From: Paracoccus hibiscisoli
GTDB lineage: Bacteria > Pseudomonadota > Alphaproteobacteria > Rhodobacterales > Rhodobacteraceae
Length of the DNA stretch: 64,000 nt
Reading direction: 5' to 3'
Assembly (NCBI RefSeq): GCF_005048265.1
Contig: NZ_SUNH01000012.1
Span: 1 to 64,000, forward strand
The notes beneath the pieces were generated by a model, which saw only the letters and a list, made by a program, of their open reading frames with translations, had not been told where the DNA came from and made no database searches. Shown here piece by piece: positions 42,631 to 51,878 of the stretch (its first letter is position 1; every line of letters begins with the position of its first letter). Made by a program: the position numbers and the translations under genes.

Positions 42631-43274
42631 GCCTGTCCGACCGGATGCTGGCCGAACAGGCCGCCAGTTTCGCCGCGATGGTCGCGCATCCCTTCGTGCG
42701 CGATCTGGCCGCCGACCGCCTGCCGGAGGTCGCTTTCGACCGCTATCTGCTGATCGAGGGCGCCTTCGTGGAGACCGCCATCGCCATCTTCGGCTATGCC
42801 GTGGCCAAGGCGGGCGATCTGGACGACCGGCGCAAGCTGATCGCGTCGCTGGATGGGCTGGCCCATGGGCAGATGGATTATTTCCGCGACGCCCATGCCC
42901 GGCGCGGGCTGGTCGCGGACCCCGGCCTGCAATCCGATCCGCGGGTGGCGGCGTTCCGGGACGGCATGCTGGGCATCGCCCGGGACGGCGATTTCGCCGA
43001 TATCGCCACCGCGATGTTCGCCGCCGAATGGATGTACTGGACCTGGTGCGACGCGCATCGCGACGCGACCATGCGCGATCCGATGCGCCGCGACTGGATC
43101 GCGCTGCATGCGGCGCCCGCCTTTCGCGACCAGGCGCGCTGGCTGCGGGACCGGGTCGACCGCTTGGGCGCGGACCTGTCTGCGGATCGTCAGCAGGCGC
43201 TGATCGCGATGTTCGGCCACGTCCAACGGCTGGAGATCGGCTTTCACGACGCCGCCTGGTCGGGTGCGGCATGA
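42627..43274 (+). CDS. TenA-family protein, atypical active site
   Basis: 215 residues starting at GTG in a GTGA overlap with the btpA-like gene (ATG at 42645 is an alternative). Helical TenA/thiaminase II fold: AFDRYLLIEGAFVETAIAIF, MFAAEWMYWTWCDAHRD and the late Glu in HVQRLEIGFHDAAW (equivalent of Glu205). The substrate Asp of TenA (in QDSYYL) appears as Glu (IEGAFV), its Tyr as Phe, and the nucleophilic Cys position is not Cys; the only Cys is in TWCDAH. A classical aminopyrimidine hydrolase role is therefore doubtful. Its place suggests a hydrolytic step on the pathway substrate. Confidence 0.75.
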   Translation: MSLSDRMLAEQAASFAAMVAHPFVRDLAADRLPEVAFDRYLLIEGAFVETAIAIFGYAVAKAGDLDDRRKLIASLDGLAHGQMDYFRDAHARRGLVADPGLQSDPRVAAFRDGMLGIARDGDFADIATAMFAAEWMYWTWCDAHRDATMRDPMRRDWIALHAAPAFRDQARWLRDRVDRLGADLSADRQQALIAMFGHVQRLEIGFHDAAWSGAA

Positions 43275-43295
43275 CGGCGCGCGGGCCGTCATGCC
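43268..43295 (+). terminator. Perfect hairpin over the tenA stop codon
   Basis: GGCATGACGGC (43268-43278) and GCCGTCATGCC (43285-43295) are perfect 11-bp inverted arms with a six-base loop; the stop TGA lies in the left arm. No U-tract follows. Probably a terminator or 3' barrier that also touches translation termination. Confidence 0.65.
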
Positions 43296-43466
43296 CCTGT
43301 CACATCGCTGTGCCAGACAGCGCCCATGCCGCGGCGCAGCATCAAATCCCATCCGTTTCAAGGCCTTGCGGGGCGTCTTGGCGGTGGACAGGGCCGTCCG
43401 CGTGCCGCTAGGCTGAACCGAGAGGATGGGACGGGCACCGCACCCGCCCCCAGAGGGAGAGATCGC

Positions 43467-44483
43467 ATGAACCGCCATTTTGCCTGCATCGCCGCCACGG
43501 CGCTGACCGTCCTGCCTGCCACCGCCTTCGCGCAGGCGGATGAGCTGGTGCTGTATTGCTCGGTCAACGAGGAATGGTGCCGCGCCCAGTCCGAGGCGTT
43601 CCAGCGCGAAACGGGCATCAACGTCCTGATGACCCGCAAGTCCAGCGGAGAGACATTCGCCCAGATCAAGGCCGAAGTCGGCCAGCCGCGCGGCGACGTG
43701 TGGTGGGGCGGCACGGGCGACCCGCATCTGCAGGCCGCCCAGGAGGAGCTGACCGAGGAATACCGGTCCCCCCTGCTGGACCAGCTGCAGCCCTGGGCGC
43801 TGGCCCAGGCCGAGACCTCGGGCTATCGCACCGTGGGCATCTATGCGGGTGCGTTGGGGTTCGGCTACAACTCTGACCTGGTGGCCGAGAACCCGCCCGC
43901 CTGCTGGGCCGACCTGACGGACGAACGGTTCCGCGACGACATCCAGGTGGCCAACCCCAATTCCTCGGGCACCTCCTATACCATGCTGGCCACGATGGTG
44001 CAGCTGATGGGCGAGGACGAGGCCTTTGCCTATCTGGCCGATCTGCACGCCAATGTCAGCCAGTACACCCAATCGGGCGCCGCCCCCGCCCGCGCCGCCG
44101 CCACCGGAGAAACGGCGGTGGGCATCGTCTTCATGCATGACGCCGTGGCCCAGACCGTGGACGGCGCGCCCGTCGTGACCGTCGCCCCCTGCGAGGGCAC
44201 CGGCTATGAGGTCGGCTCCATGTCGATCATCAAGGGTGGCCCCAACCCCGAGGCCGCGCGCCTGTGGTATGACTGGGCCCTGTCCCCCGAAGCGCAGGAG
44301 ATCGGCGCGGCGGCCAAAAGCTTTCAGGTCCCCTCGAACCTGAACGCCTCGACCCCGCCCGAGGCCCCCGACCTGGAGGACATCAAGCTGATCGACTATG
44401 ACTTTGCGCGCTTCGGCTCGGCCGATATGCGGGCGGGCCTGCTGGCCCGGTGGGACGCGGAAATCGGCGCCCTGGCCCGGTGA
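43467..44483 (+). CDS. ABC substrate-binding protein, Fe3+/AfuA-like class
   Basis: 338 residues with a Sec signal (ALTVLPATAFAQ). The fold belongs to the FbpA/AfuA/PhnS class: LVLYCSVNEEWCRAQSEAFQ, FAQIKAEVGQPRGDVWWGGT, LGFGYNSDLVAENPPACWAD, NPNSSGTSYTMLATMVQLMG and YEVGSMSIIKGGPNPEAARL. I do not see the pair of adjacent Tyr ligands typical of ferric-binding proteins near the C-terminus. Together with a fused permease and a phosphatase this favours a phosphorylated organic solute, as shown for AfuA, over iron. RBS AGGGAGAGA. Confidence 0.8.
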   Translation: MNRHFACIAATALTVLPATAFAQADELVLYCSVNEEWCRAQSEAFQRETGINVLMTRKSSGETFAQIKAEVGQPRGDVWWGGTGDPHLQAAQEELTEEYRSPLLDQLQPWALAQAETSGYRTVGIYAGALGFGYNSDLVAENPPACWADLTDERFRDDIQVANPNSSGTSYTMLATMVQLMGEDEAFAYLADLHANVSQYTQSGAAPARAAATGETAVGIVFMHDAVAQTVDGAPVVTVAPCEGTGYEVGSMSIIKGGPNPEAARLWYDWALSPEAQEIGAAAKSFQVPSNLNASTPPEAPDLEDIKLIDYDFARFGSADMRAGLLARWDAEIGALAR

Positions 44484-46633
44484 GCGGAGTCGACGCCCGC
44501 CGCATCGGGTTGGTCTGGTCCGGCCTGCTGCTGCTGGCGGTCCTGCTGCTGCCCTGGTTCAAGGGCGGCGGCGGATCGGCCCTGACACAGGCGTTGGAGG
44601 GGCGCGTCTGGCTGATGCCGCTGGTCGCTATCGGCGGGGGGCTGGCGCTGCTGTCGGCGATGGCGCGGGACTGGCGCATCCATCCGGCGGGCGCGGTCCT
44701 GGTCGGTGCGGGGCTGGTCTGGCTGATCCTGCAGGGCTTTGCCATCGGGCTGCGCGGCCCCGCCATCGCGGGGCTGGAGACGCTGCTCCCGGCCAGCGCC
44801 GCGGGCCAGCCCGGCTTTGGCTGGGGCGCCTGGATCGCGGGCATCGCGCTGATCGGCGCGCTGGCCGATCTGTTGGCGGGGCGTGGCTTCTGTCGGGGCG
44901 AACGCTTTGCGGCGCTGTCGATCATCGGCATCGTCGCGGCGCTGTCGCTGTTCGTGTTCTTTCCGATCCTGCGGCTGGTCGCGACAGCCTTCGTGGCCGC
45001 CGACGGCACCGTGTCGCTGGCCCCCTTTGCCGCGCGGCTGACCGCGCCGGAGCTGTGGGCCACGCGCTGCCTGACCGGGGCGGGGCGCTGCGGCGTGGTC
45101 ATCAACTCGGTCATTCTGGGGGTGCTGTCGGCCACGCTGGCGACCGCGCTTGGACTGGCGCTGGCGCTGCTGGTGGCCCGCACCGATTTCCGGCTGAAGC
45201 GCCTGCTGCGCGCGCTGTCGATCCTGCCGATCATCACGCCGCCCTTTGTCGTGGGCGTCGCGATCATCGTGTTGTTCGGGCGCACCGGCATCGTCACGGT
45301 CGAGCTGGCCGAGTTGATGGGCATCCGCCCGACCCGCTGGATCTATGGCCTACCGGGCATCCTGATGGCGCAGGTGCTGGCCTTCGCCCCCGTCACCTTC
45401 CTGGTGATCCTGTCCGCGCTGGAGGCGATCAATCCGACGCTGGAGGAGGCCTCGACCACGCTTGGCGCGCGGCCCGTCACCACCTTTCGCCGCGTGACCT
45501 GGCCGCTGCTGCGCCCTGCCCTGGCGGCGGCCTTTCTGCTGGCCTTCATCGAAAGCCTGTCCGATTTCGGCAACCCCATCGTGCTGGGCGGCAGCTATGA
45601 CGTGCTGTCCACGCGCATCTTCTTTGCGGTGGTGGGCGCGCAATACGACCTGGGCCATGCCGCGACCCTGTCGCTGATCCTGCTGGCGCTGACCGTGGGC
45701 GCCTTCTGGGTGCAGCAGCGGTGGGTGGGCCGCGCCAGCTATGTCACCGTCACCGGAAAATCCGATGCGGGCCTGACCGCCGCCGTGCCGCCGCTGGTCA
45801 AATGGGCGGCCATCGCGGCGGTCGTGCCTTTCGTGGTCTTCACCACCGGCATCTACGCCATCGTGCTGGTTGGCGGTTTTGTGGGCGACATCGCGCGGAT
45901 GGACCTGACGCCGACCATCGCGCATGTCTGGACGGCCTTCTCGTTCGAGATCACGGACCGCGGCGTGCAGCTGTTCGGTTCCGCCTGGAACAGCATGATC
46001 ACCACGCTCTGGGTGTCCGCGCTGTCCGCGCCGCTGACCATGGGCATCGGCATCCTGACCGCCTGGCTGATCACGCGGCAGGATTTCACCGGCAAGCGGC
46101 TGTTCGAATTCGGCACGCTTCTGTCCTTCGCGGTGCCCGGCACGGTGGTGGGGGTCAGCTATATCGCGGCCTTCAACGTGCCGCCCATCGACATCACCGG
46201 CACGCTGTGGATCCTGGTCATCTGCTTCGTCTTCCGCAACATGGCGGTGGGCATGCGCGCGGGCGTGGCCGCGCTGGCCCAGATCGACCGCAGCATGGAG
46301 GAGGCCAGCCAGACCATGGGCGCCGGCGGCGGTCGCGTCATGGTCGACGTGGTCCTGCCGCTGATCAAGCCCGCGATCTTCACCGCGCTGGTCTATGCCT
46401 TTGTCACGGCCATGACGGCGGTGTCGGCGGTGATCTTTCTGGTCTCGGCGCGGCACAACATGGCGACCGCCTATATCATGGGCCGGGTCGAGAACGGTGA
46501 ATTCGCGCTGGCCATCGCCTATTCCACGGTGCTGATGCTGGTCATGATGGCCTGCATCGCGCTGATGAACCTGGGCATCGGACGGCGCAAACTGGGACGG
46601 CGCAGTGCGCTGTCGAAAGGCAAGGCAACATGA
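44480..46633 (+). CDS. Fused ABC permease, AfuB-like
   Basis: 717 residues from a GTG that overlaps the binding-protein stop; two permease halves in one chain. The first EAA loop is EAINPTLEEASTTLGARPVT and the second is ALAQIDRSMEEASQTMGAGG, each followed by a hydrophobic block. An extra N-terminal membrane region of about 150 residues precedes the first half. Length and duplication match AfuB/FbpB-type permeases. Overlap with the ATPase gene is ATGA. Confidence 0.88.
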   Translation: MSGVDARRIGLVWSGLLLLAVLLLPWFKGGGGSALTQALEGRVWLMPLVAIGGGLALLSAMARDWRIHPAGAVLVGAGLVWLILQGFAIGLRGPAIAGLETLLPASAAGQPGFGWGAWIAGIALIGALADLLAGRGFCRGERFAALSIIGIVAALSLFVFFPILRLVATAFVAADGTVSLAPFAARLTAPELWATRCLTGAGRCGVVINSVILGVLSATLATALGLALALLVARTDFRLKRLLRALSILPIITPPFVVGVAIIVLFGRTGIVTVELAELMGIRPTRWIYGLPGILMAQVLAFAPVTFLVILSALEAINPTLEEASTTLGARPVTTFRRVTWPLLRPALAAAFLLAFIESLSDFGNPIVLGGSYDVLSTRIFFAVVGAQYDLGHAATLSLILLALTVGAFWVQQRWVGRASYVTVTGKSDAGLTAAVPPLVKWAAIAAVVPFVVFTTGIYAIVLVGGFVGDIARMDLTPTIAHVWTAFSFEITDRGVQLFGSAWNSMITTLWVSALSAPLTMGIGILTAWLITRQDFTGKRLFEFGTLLSFAVPGTVVGVSYIAAFNVPPIDITGTLWILVICFVFRNMAVGMRAGVAALAQIDRSMEEASQTMGAGGGRVMVDVVLPLIKPAIFTALVYAFVTAMTAVSAVIFLVSARHNMATAYIMGRVENGEFALAIAYSTVLMLVMMACIALMNLGIGRRKLGRRSALSKGKAT

Positions 46634-47643
46634 CCGAGACCGCCATCGAATTCCGCGGCGTGGTGAAACGCTATGGCGAGGCCGTGGCCGTGGCGGGCAT
46701 CGACCTGACCATCGCCAAGGGAGAGCTGGTGACCTTTCTGGGGCCGTCGGGCTGCGGCAAGACCACGTCCCTGCGCCTGATCGCGGGGTTGGAGCTGCCC
46801 TCCGAAGGGCAGGTGCTGATCGCCGGGCGCGATGTCAGCCGCGACCCGGCCTCGGCGCGCAATGTGGGGATGGTGTTTCAGTCCTATGCGCTGTTCCCGC
46901 ATATGTCGGTGCTGGACAACGTGGCTTACGGCCCCGTCATCCGCGGCACGAAACGCCCCGCCGCCCGCGCCCGCGCCGCCGAGATCCTGGACCAGGTGGG
47001 CCTGTCCGGCCTGCATCAGCGCCTGCCCTCCGAGCTGTCGGGCGGCCAGCAGCAGCGCGTGGCCGTGGCCCGCGCCATCGTCCAGCAGCCCGACGTGATC
47101 CTGTTCGACGAACCCCTCTCCAACGTCGACGCGAAACTGCGCCGCAAGGTCCGCGAGGAGATCCGCAGCCTGCAGCGCCGGTTCGGCCTGACCGCCGTCT
47201 ATGTGACCCATGATCAGGAGGAGGCGCTGGCCGTGTCCGACCGCATCGTCGTGATGCAGCAGGGCCGCATCGCCCAGATCGGCACGCCTGCCGATCTGTA
47301 CGAACGCCCAGCATCGCCCTTCATCGCGGATTTCATCGGCGATGCGAACCTGATCGCGGGTCATGTGGCGCAGGGGCGGTTCACCGCGCCGGGCCTGTCG
47401 CTGGACGTGCCGGGCCCTGAGGGGCAGGCGATGCTATCGCTGCGCCCCGAACGGATCGGGCTGGACCCCGGCGGCCCGGACCTGATCGCCAGCGCCACCT
47501 ATCTGGGCAGCCGCATCGAATATGGCATCCAGACGCCCGCCGGCGATCTGCTGGTGTCGCGCCCCATCACCGAAACCCCGCTGCCGGTGGGCACCCGCGT
47601 CCATCTGCGCATCGACCCCAAGGACGCCAGCCGCGTCGCCTGA
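46630..47643 (+). CDS. ABC transporter ATPase, AfuC/PotA-like
   Basis: 337 residues: Walker A GPSGCGKTTSLRLIAGLELP, Q-loop MVFQSYALFPHMSVLDNV, signature [16 protein letters not shown], Walker B ILFDEPLSNVDAKLR, H-loop VTHDQEEALAVSD, then a C-terminal TOBE-type domain. Forms the uptake system with the two preceding genes. Confidence 0.92.
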   Translation: MTETAIEFRGVVKRYGEAVAVAGIDLTIAKGELVTFLGPSGCGKTTSLRLIAGLELPSEGQVLIAGRDVSRDPASARNVGMVFQSYALFPHMSVLDNVAYGPVIRGTKRPAARARAAEILDQVGLSGLHQRLPSELSGGQQQRVAVARAIVQQPDVILFDEPLSNVDAKLRRKVREEIRSLQRRFGLTAVYVTHDQEEALAVSDRIVVMQQGRIAQIGTPADLYERPASPFIADFIGDANLIAGHVAQGRFTAPGLSLDVPGPEGQAMLSLRPERIGLDPGGPDLIASATYLGSRIEYGIQTPAGDLLVSRPITETPLPVGTRVHLRIDPKDASRVA

Positions 47644-47653
47644 GAGAGGCCCC

Positions 47654-48433
47654 ATGACCGACCCCCTTCGCGCCCGTTTCGACCTGGCCTGCGACGCCGC
47701 CACCCGCGGCGGCGCGCTGGCGCTGCGCTATTTCCACGACCGCGACCAGCTGGTGATTGAGGCCAAGGCCACGCCCCAGGACATCGTCAGCCGCGCCGAC
47801 CGCGAGGTCGAGGATCTGATCCGCGCCGCCATCACCACCGCCTTTCCCGACGACGCCATCCTGGGAGAGGAGGGCGGCGAGACCCCCGGCACCACCGGCT
47901 ATCAATGGGTGATCGACCCGATCGACGGCACCTCGCCCTATCTGGCGGGGCTGCCGCATTGGTGCGTGGTGATCGCGCTGGTCCGGGACGGTCAGGTCGC
48001 GGCCGGGGTGACCGTGCATCCGCTGTCGGGTGACCTCTATACCGCGATCCGGGGGCAGGGCGCCTGGCTGAACGGCCAGCCCATGGCCTGCAGCCCCGAT
48101 CACCGCATCGACAACAGCCTGGTCGCCATCGGCGCCAGCCACCGCACCGACCCCCAGCACGTGGCCGATGTGATCGTGGCCCTGATGGGGCAGGGCGGGA
48201 TCTTCTATCGTAACGGGTCCGGCGCGCTGATGCTGGCGCAGGTCGCATCGGGGCGGCTTGGCGGATACTATGAGCCGCATATGAACCCCTGGGATTGCCT
48301 TGCGGGCGCGCTGATGATCACCGAGGCCGGGGGCCGGGCCCTGCCGGTCGCCATCGCGCCGTCCGGCGGCCCGGTGCTGGCCGCCGCCCCCGGCGTCTTC
48401 GACGCGCTGCGCCGCGTGGTGGGCGGCGACTGA
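47654..48433 (+). CDS. Inositol-monophosphatase-family phosphatase
   Basis: 259 residues of the Mg2+/Li+-sensitive phosphatase family (SuhB, HisN, CysQ). Metal-site motifs: ILGEEGGE, WVIDPIDGTSPYLAGLPHW and EPHMNPWDCLAGALMITEAG. Located 10 bp after the ATPase gene, so it is the fourth gene of the transporter operon and probably removes phosphate from the imported compound. Which substrate (inositol, sugar, nucleotide or histidinol phosphate) is undetermined. Confidence 0.88.
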   Translation: MTDPLRARFDLACDAATRGGALALRYFHDRDQLVIEAKATPQDIVSRADREVEDLIRAAITTAFPDDAILGEEGGETPGTTGYQWVIDPIDGTSPYLAGLPHWCVVIALVRDGQVAAGVTVHPLSGDLYTAIRGQGAWLNGQPMACSPDHRIDNSLVAIGASHRTDPQHVADVIVALMGQGGIFYRNGSGALMLAQVASGRLGGYYEPHMNPWDCLAGALMITEAGGRALPVAIAPSGGPVLAAAPGVFDALRRVVGGD

Positions 48434-48437
48434 CGCG

Positions 48438-51400
48438 TCAGCCCGCCAGCAGCGCCGCGTTGCCGCCCGCCGCCGTCGTGTCCACGCACAGATGCCGCTC
48501 ATGGCACAGATGCGCGCGGTCGGGCAGGGCGGTGACCAGCGCCACCAGCGGCCCGTCCCGCTGCGCCAGCGCCCGCGCCAGATCGCGCCCGGTGGCGGCA
48601 TCGCCCCACCACAGCACGCAGGCCAGATCGGGCAGGTCGGTCAGCGCCGCCACATCCGGCATGCCCTGCGCGGCCATCGGCTGACCGCCGCCCTGCGTCA
48701 CGGCGGCGACCTGCGCGGCCACGGCATCGGGCCCTGGACCCAGGCACAGGACCGGCCCGCGCGCCAGGGTCTGCAGGCGGTTCAGCTCTCCGGTCGGGCC
48801 GGGCATCAGCTGTTCGGTGGGCGCAGGCGGTGCGGGCGGGGCTGACAGCGCGTCGCGCAGCCGGTCGGTGCTGTCGGGCGTGGTCCAGGCCGTCGCGGCG
48901 GGGGCCTGCGCGGGCGCGGAGAACCGCGGCAGATACAGCGGGCCGCCTGCCTTGGGTCCGGTGCCGGACAGGCCCTCTCCGCCAAAGGGCTGGCTGCCGA
49001 CCGTCGCGCCGACCTGGTTGCGGTTGACATAGATGTTGCCGACATGGATGGCCTGCGTGATCTCCTGGACACGGCTGTCGATGCGGGTGTGCAGGCCAAA
49101 GGTCAGCCCATAGCCGCGCGCGTTGATGTCGGCCACGACCCGGTCCAGATCGCGCGCCTTGTAGGTCGCGACATGCAGGACGGGGCCAAAGACCTCACGC
49201 TCCAGCGCGGCGATGCCGTCGACACGCAGCAGCGTGGGCGGCACGAAGAACCCGGTCGCGGGCGCCGCGATCTGATGCAGGATGCGGTCCGGATGCTGGT
49301 CCAGATAGGCCAAGATGCCCGCCTGCGCCTCGGCGTCGATGACGGGGCCCACATCGGTCGACAGGTCCCAGGGGTCGCCCACGCGCAATTCGTCCATCGC
49401 ACCCTGGATCATGCGGATCAGCTGCGGGGCCACGTCCTCCTGGACGTAAAGGCAGCGCAGCGCTGAACAGCGCTGACCCGCGCTGCGGAAGCTGGAGGCC
49501 ACGATGTCGCGCACCGCCTGTTCGGGCAGGGCGGTGCTGTCCACGATCATCGCGTTCAGCCCGCCGGTCTCCGCGACCAGCGGCGTGCCGGGCGCCATGT
49601 GATCCGCCATGCTGGTCGCGATCAGCCGCGCGGTGTCGGTGCCGCCGGTAAAGACCACGCCACCCACGCGCGCGTCGCGGGTCAGCGCCGCGCCGACCGT
49701 GCCGCCGTCGCCCGGCAGCAGTTGCAGCGCGGTCGCGGGCACGCCCGCACCGTGCAGCAGGCGCACGGCATGGGCGGCGATCAGCGGGGTCTGTTCGGCG
49801 GGCTTGGCCAGGACCGCGTTCCCCGCCATCAGCGCCGCCGCGACCTGACCGGTGAAGATCGCCAGCGGAAAGTTCCAGGGGCTGATCGCCGCGATGATGC
49901 CGCGCGGCGTGTCGGTGTGCGCCTCGCCCTGCTGGGCGTAATAGCGCAGGAAATCCACCGCCTCGCGCAGTTCGGCCACGGCGTCGTTCAGCGTCTTGCC
50001 CGCCTCGCGCGCCAGGATGCCGAAGATCGGGCCGAACTCGGCCTCATAAAGGTCGGCGGCCTGGCGCAGGACGCGGGCGCGCTCGGGCGCGGGGGCGTCC
50101 CAGGGGCGGGCCGCGTCGATCGCGCGGGCGACGGTGGCGGCATCGGCCTGGGTGACCTGGCCCACCATCTCGCCCGTCGCAGGGTTGGTGACCGGCTCTG
50201 GCGTGCCCTGGCCCGCCTGCCCATCGGCCAGCATCGGCGCGGCGTCGGGCACGCCCGCGCGGCGCGCGTCAAAGATCGCGTCCAGCCGGTCCGTGGCGGT
50301 CAGATCGAACCCCTGCGCATTGACGCGCCCCGCGCCATAGATCGCGTCGGGCGCCAGCAGCGCCTCGGGCGGGCGGGCGTCGGCCAGGGCGTCGAACGGG
50401 TCCTGGGCGATCTGCTCGGGGGTCACGTCTTCATCGACGATCTGGTTGACGAAGCTGCTGTTGGCGCCATTCTCCAACAGGCGGCGGACCAGATAGGCCA
50501 GCAGGTCGTGATGCGCGCCGACCGGGGCATAGATGCGGCAGGCGGTGCCGTGATCCTTCAGCACGATGTCATGCAGGCGCTCGCCCATGCCGTGCAGGCG
50601 CTGGAATTCGAAGGGCGCATCCCCGGCCATCTCCAGCACGGCGGCGACGGAATGGGCGTTATGCGTGGCGAATTGCGGATAGATGCGGTCGGTCATGCCC
50701 AACAGCTTTTTCGCCAGCGCGACATAGCTGACATCGGTGGCGGTCTTGGAGGTGAACAGCGGGAAATCCGGCAGCCCCTCGACCTGGGCGCGCTTCATCT
50801 CGGTGTCCCAATAGGCGCCCTTGACCAGGCGCAGCATGATGCGGCGGTCGTGACGGACGGCCAGCGCGTGCAGCGCGTCGATCATCGGCCCCGCCCGCTT
50901 GCCATAGGCCTGCACGACCACGCCGAACCCGTCCCACCCGGCCAGGTCGGGGTCGGGCAGCACGGCCTCGATCACCTTCAGCGACAGGGCCAGGCGGTCC
51001 TGCTCCTCGGCGTCGATGTTCAGGCCCATGTTGGCGGCGCGCGCCAGACGCGCCAGATCGCGGACCACGGGGACCAGCTCGGCCATCACCCGGCCCTCCT
51101 GCGCGACCTCATAGCGGGGGTGCAGCGCCGACAGCTTGATCGAGATGCCAGGGTTCCGGGCCACCGATCCGTGGGTGCAGGCGCCCGCGATGGCCGCGAT
51201 GGCCTTGCGGTATTCCTCCGCATAGCGGGCGGCGTCATGGGCGGTCATCGCCGCCTCGCCCAGCATGTCATAGCTGTAGGTATAGCCCTTGGCCTCCTGA
51301 CCCTTGGCGCGCTCCAGCGCCGCGTCGATGGTCTGGCCCAGCACGAACTGGCGCCCCATCTCGCGCATGGCGCGGGTGACGGCGGTGCGGATCACCGGTT

Positions 51401-51836
51401 CTCCCAACCGCCGGATCGCGCCGCGCAGCGTGCCCGCCAGCCCCGGCTTGCTGTCGTCCAGCACCCGCCCCGTCAGCATCAGCGCCCAGGTCGAGGCGTT
51501 GACCAGGCTGGACGAGCTGTCGCCCAGATGCCGGCCCCAGTCCGAGGGCGCGATCTTGTCCTCGATCAGCGCGTCGATGGTGGCGCGGTCCGGGACGCGC
51601 AGCATCGCCTCGGCCAGGCACATCAGGGCCACGCCCTCGCGCGTGGACAGGCCGTATTCGGCCAGCATCAGCTCCATCATGGTGGGTTTCGATTCGCTGC
51701 GGATGCGGCGGATCAGCCCGGCCGCGCGGGCGCTGATGCGGGCGCGGATGTCGGGCGACAGCGCGGCATCGCGGACCAGACGGTCCAGCAGGGGGCCTTC
51801 GGGCGCGAATTTGGCGGTGGAATCGAGTGCGGTCAT
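48438..51836 (-). CDS. putA: PutA, proline dehydrogenase / glutamate-semialdehyde dehydrogenase
   Basis: 1132 residues. Proline dehydrogenase half: GYTYSYDMLGEAAMTAHDAA, ISIKLSALHPRYE, MLRLVKGAYWDTEMKRAQ, YPQFATHNAHSVAAVLEMAG. The aldehyde dehydrogenase half has NFPLAIFTGQVAAALMAGNA, VVFTGGTDTARLI, ETGGLNAMIVD and the catalytic Cys in FRSAGQRCSALRCL, with NIYVNRNQVGATVGSQPFGG near the end. It oxidises proline to glutamate. There is no N-terminal ribbon-helix-helix, so regulation is left to the divergent Lrp-type gene. ATG at 51836 follows GGGGGACCTGCC. Confidence 0.95.
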   Translation of the reverse strand: MTALDSTAKFAPEGPLLDRLVRDAALSPDIRARISARAAGLIRRIRSESKPTMMELMLAEYGLSTREGVALMCLAEAMLRVPDRATIDALIEDKIAPSDWGRHLGDSSSSLVNASTWALMLTGRVLDDSKPGLAGTLRGAIRRLGEPVIRTAVTRAMREMGRQFVLGQTIDAALERAKGQEAKGYTYSYDMLGEAAMTAHDAARYAEEYRKAIAAIAGACTHGSVARNPGISIKLSALHPRYEVAQEGRVMAELVPVVRDLARLARAANMGLNIDAEEQDRLALSLKVIEAVLPDPDLAGWDGFGVVVQAYGKRAGPMIDALHALAVRHDRRIMLRLVKGAYWDTEMKRAQVEGLPDFPLFTSKTATDVSYVALAKKLLGMTDRIYPQFATHNAHSVAAVLEMAGDAPFEFQRLHGMGERLHDIVLKDHGTACRIYAPVGAHHDLLAYLVRRLLENGANSSFVNQIVDEDVTPEQIAQDPFDALADARPPEALLAPDAIYGAGRVNAQGFDLTATDRLDAIFDARRAGVPDAAPMLADGQAGQGTPEPVTNPATGEMVGQVTQADAATVARAIDAARPWDAPAPERARVLRQAADLYEAEFGPIFGILAREAGKTLNDAVAELREAVDFLRYYAQQGEAHTDTPRGIIAAISPWNFPLAIFTGQVAAALMAGNAVLAKPAEQTPLIAAHAVRLLHGAGVPATALQLLPGDGGTVGAALTRDARVGGVVFTGGTDTARLIATSMADHMAPGTPLVAETGGLNAMIVDSTALPEQAVRDIVASSFRSAGQRCSALRCLYVQEDVAPQLIRMIQGAMDELRVGDPWDLSTDVGPVIDAEAQAGILAYLDQHPDRILHQIAAPATGFFVPPTLLRVDGIAALEREVFGPVLHVATYKARDLDRVVADINARGYGLTFGLHTRIDSRVQEITQAIHVGNIYVNRNQVGATVGSQPFGGEGLSGTGPKAGGPLYLPRFSAPAQAPAATAWTTPDSTDRLRDALSAPPAPPAPTEQLMPGPTGELNRLQTLARGPVLCLGPGPDAVAAQVAAVTQGGGQPMAAQGMPDVAALTDLPDLACVLWWGDAATGRDLARALAQRDGPLVALVTALPDRAHLCHERHLCVDTTAAGGNAALLAG

Positions 51837-51878
51837 GGCAGGTCCCCCTTGGGTCATACTGCATCCTATCGCGGCAGG

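Noticed and set aside
43467..47643. Ferric iron ABC uptake system
   Set aside because: The class fits, but the iron-ligand tyrosine pair was not seen, and the coupled phosphatase and fused permease favour a phosphorylated organic solute. Not excluded.
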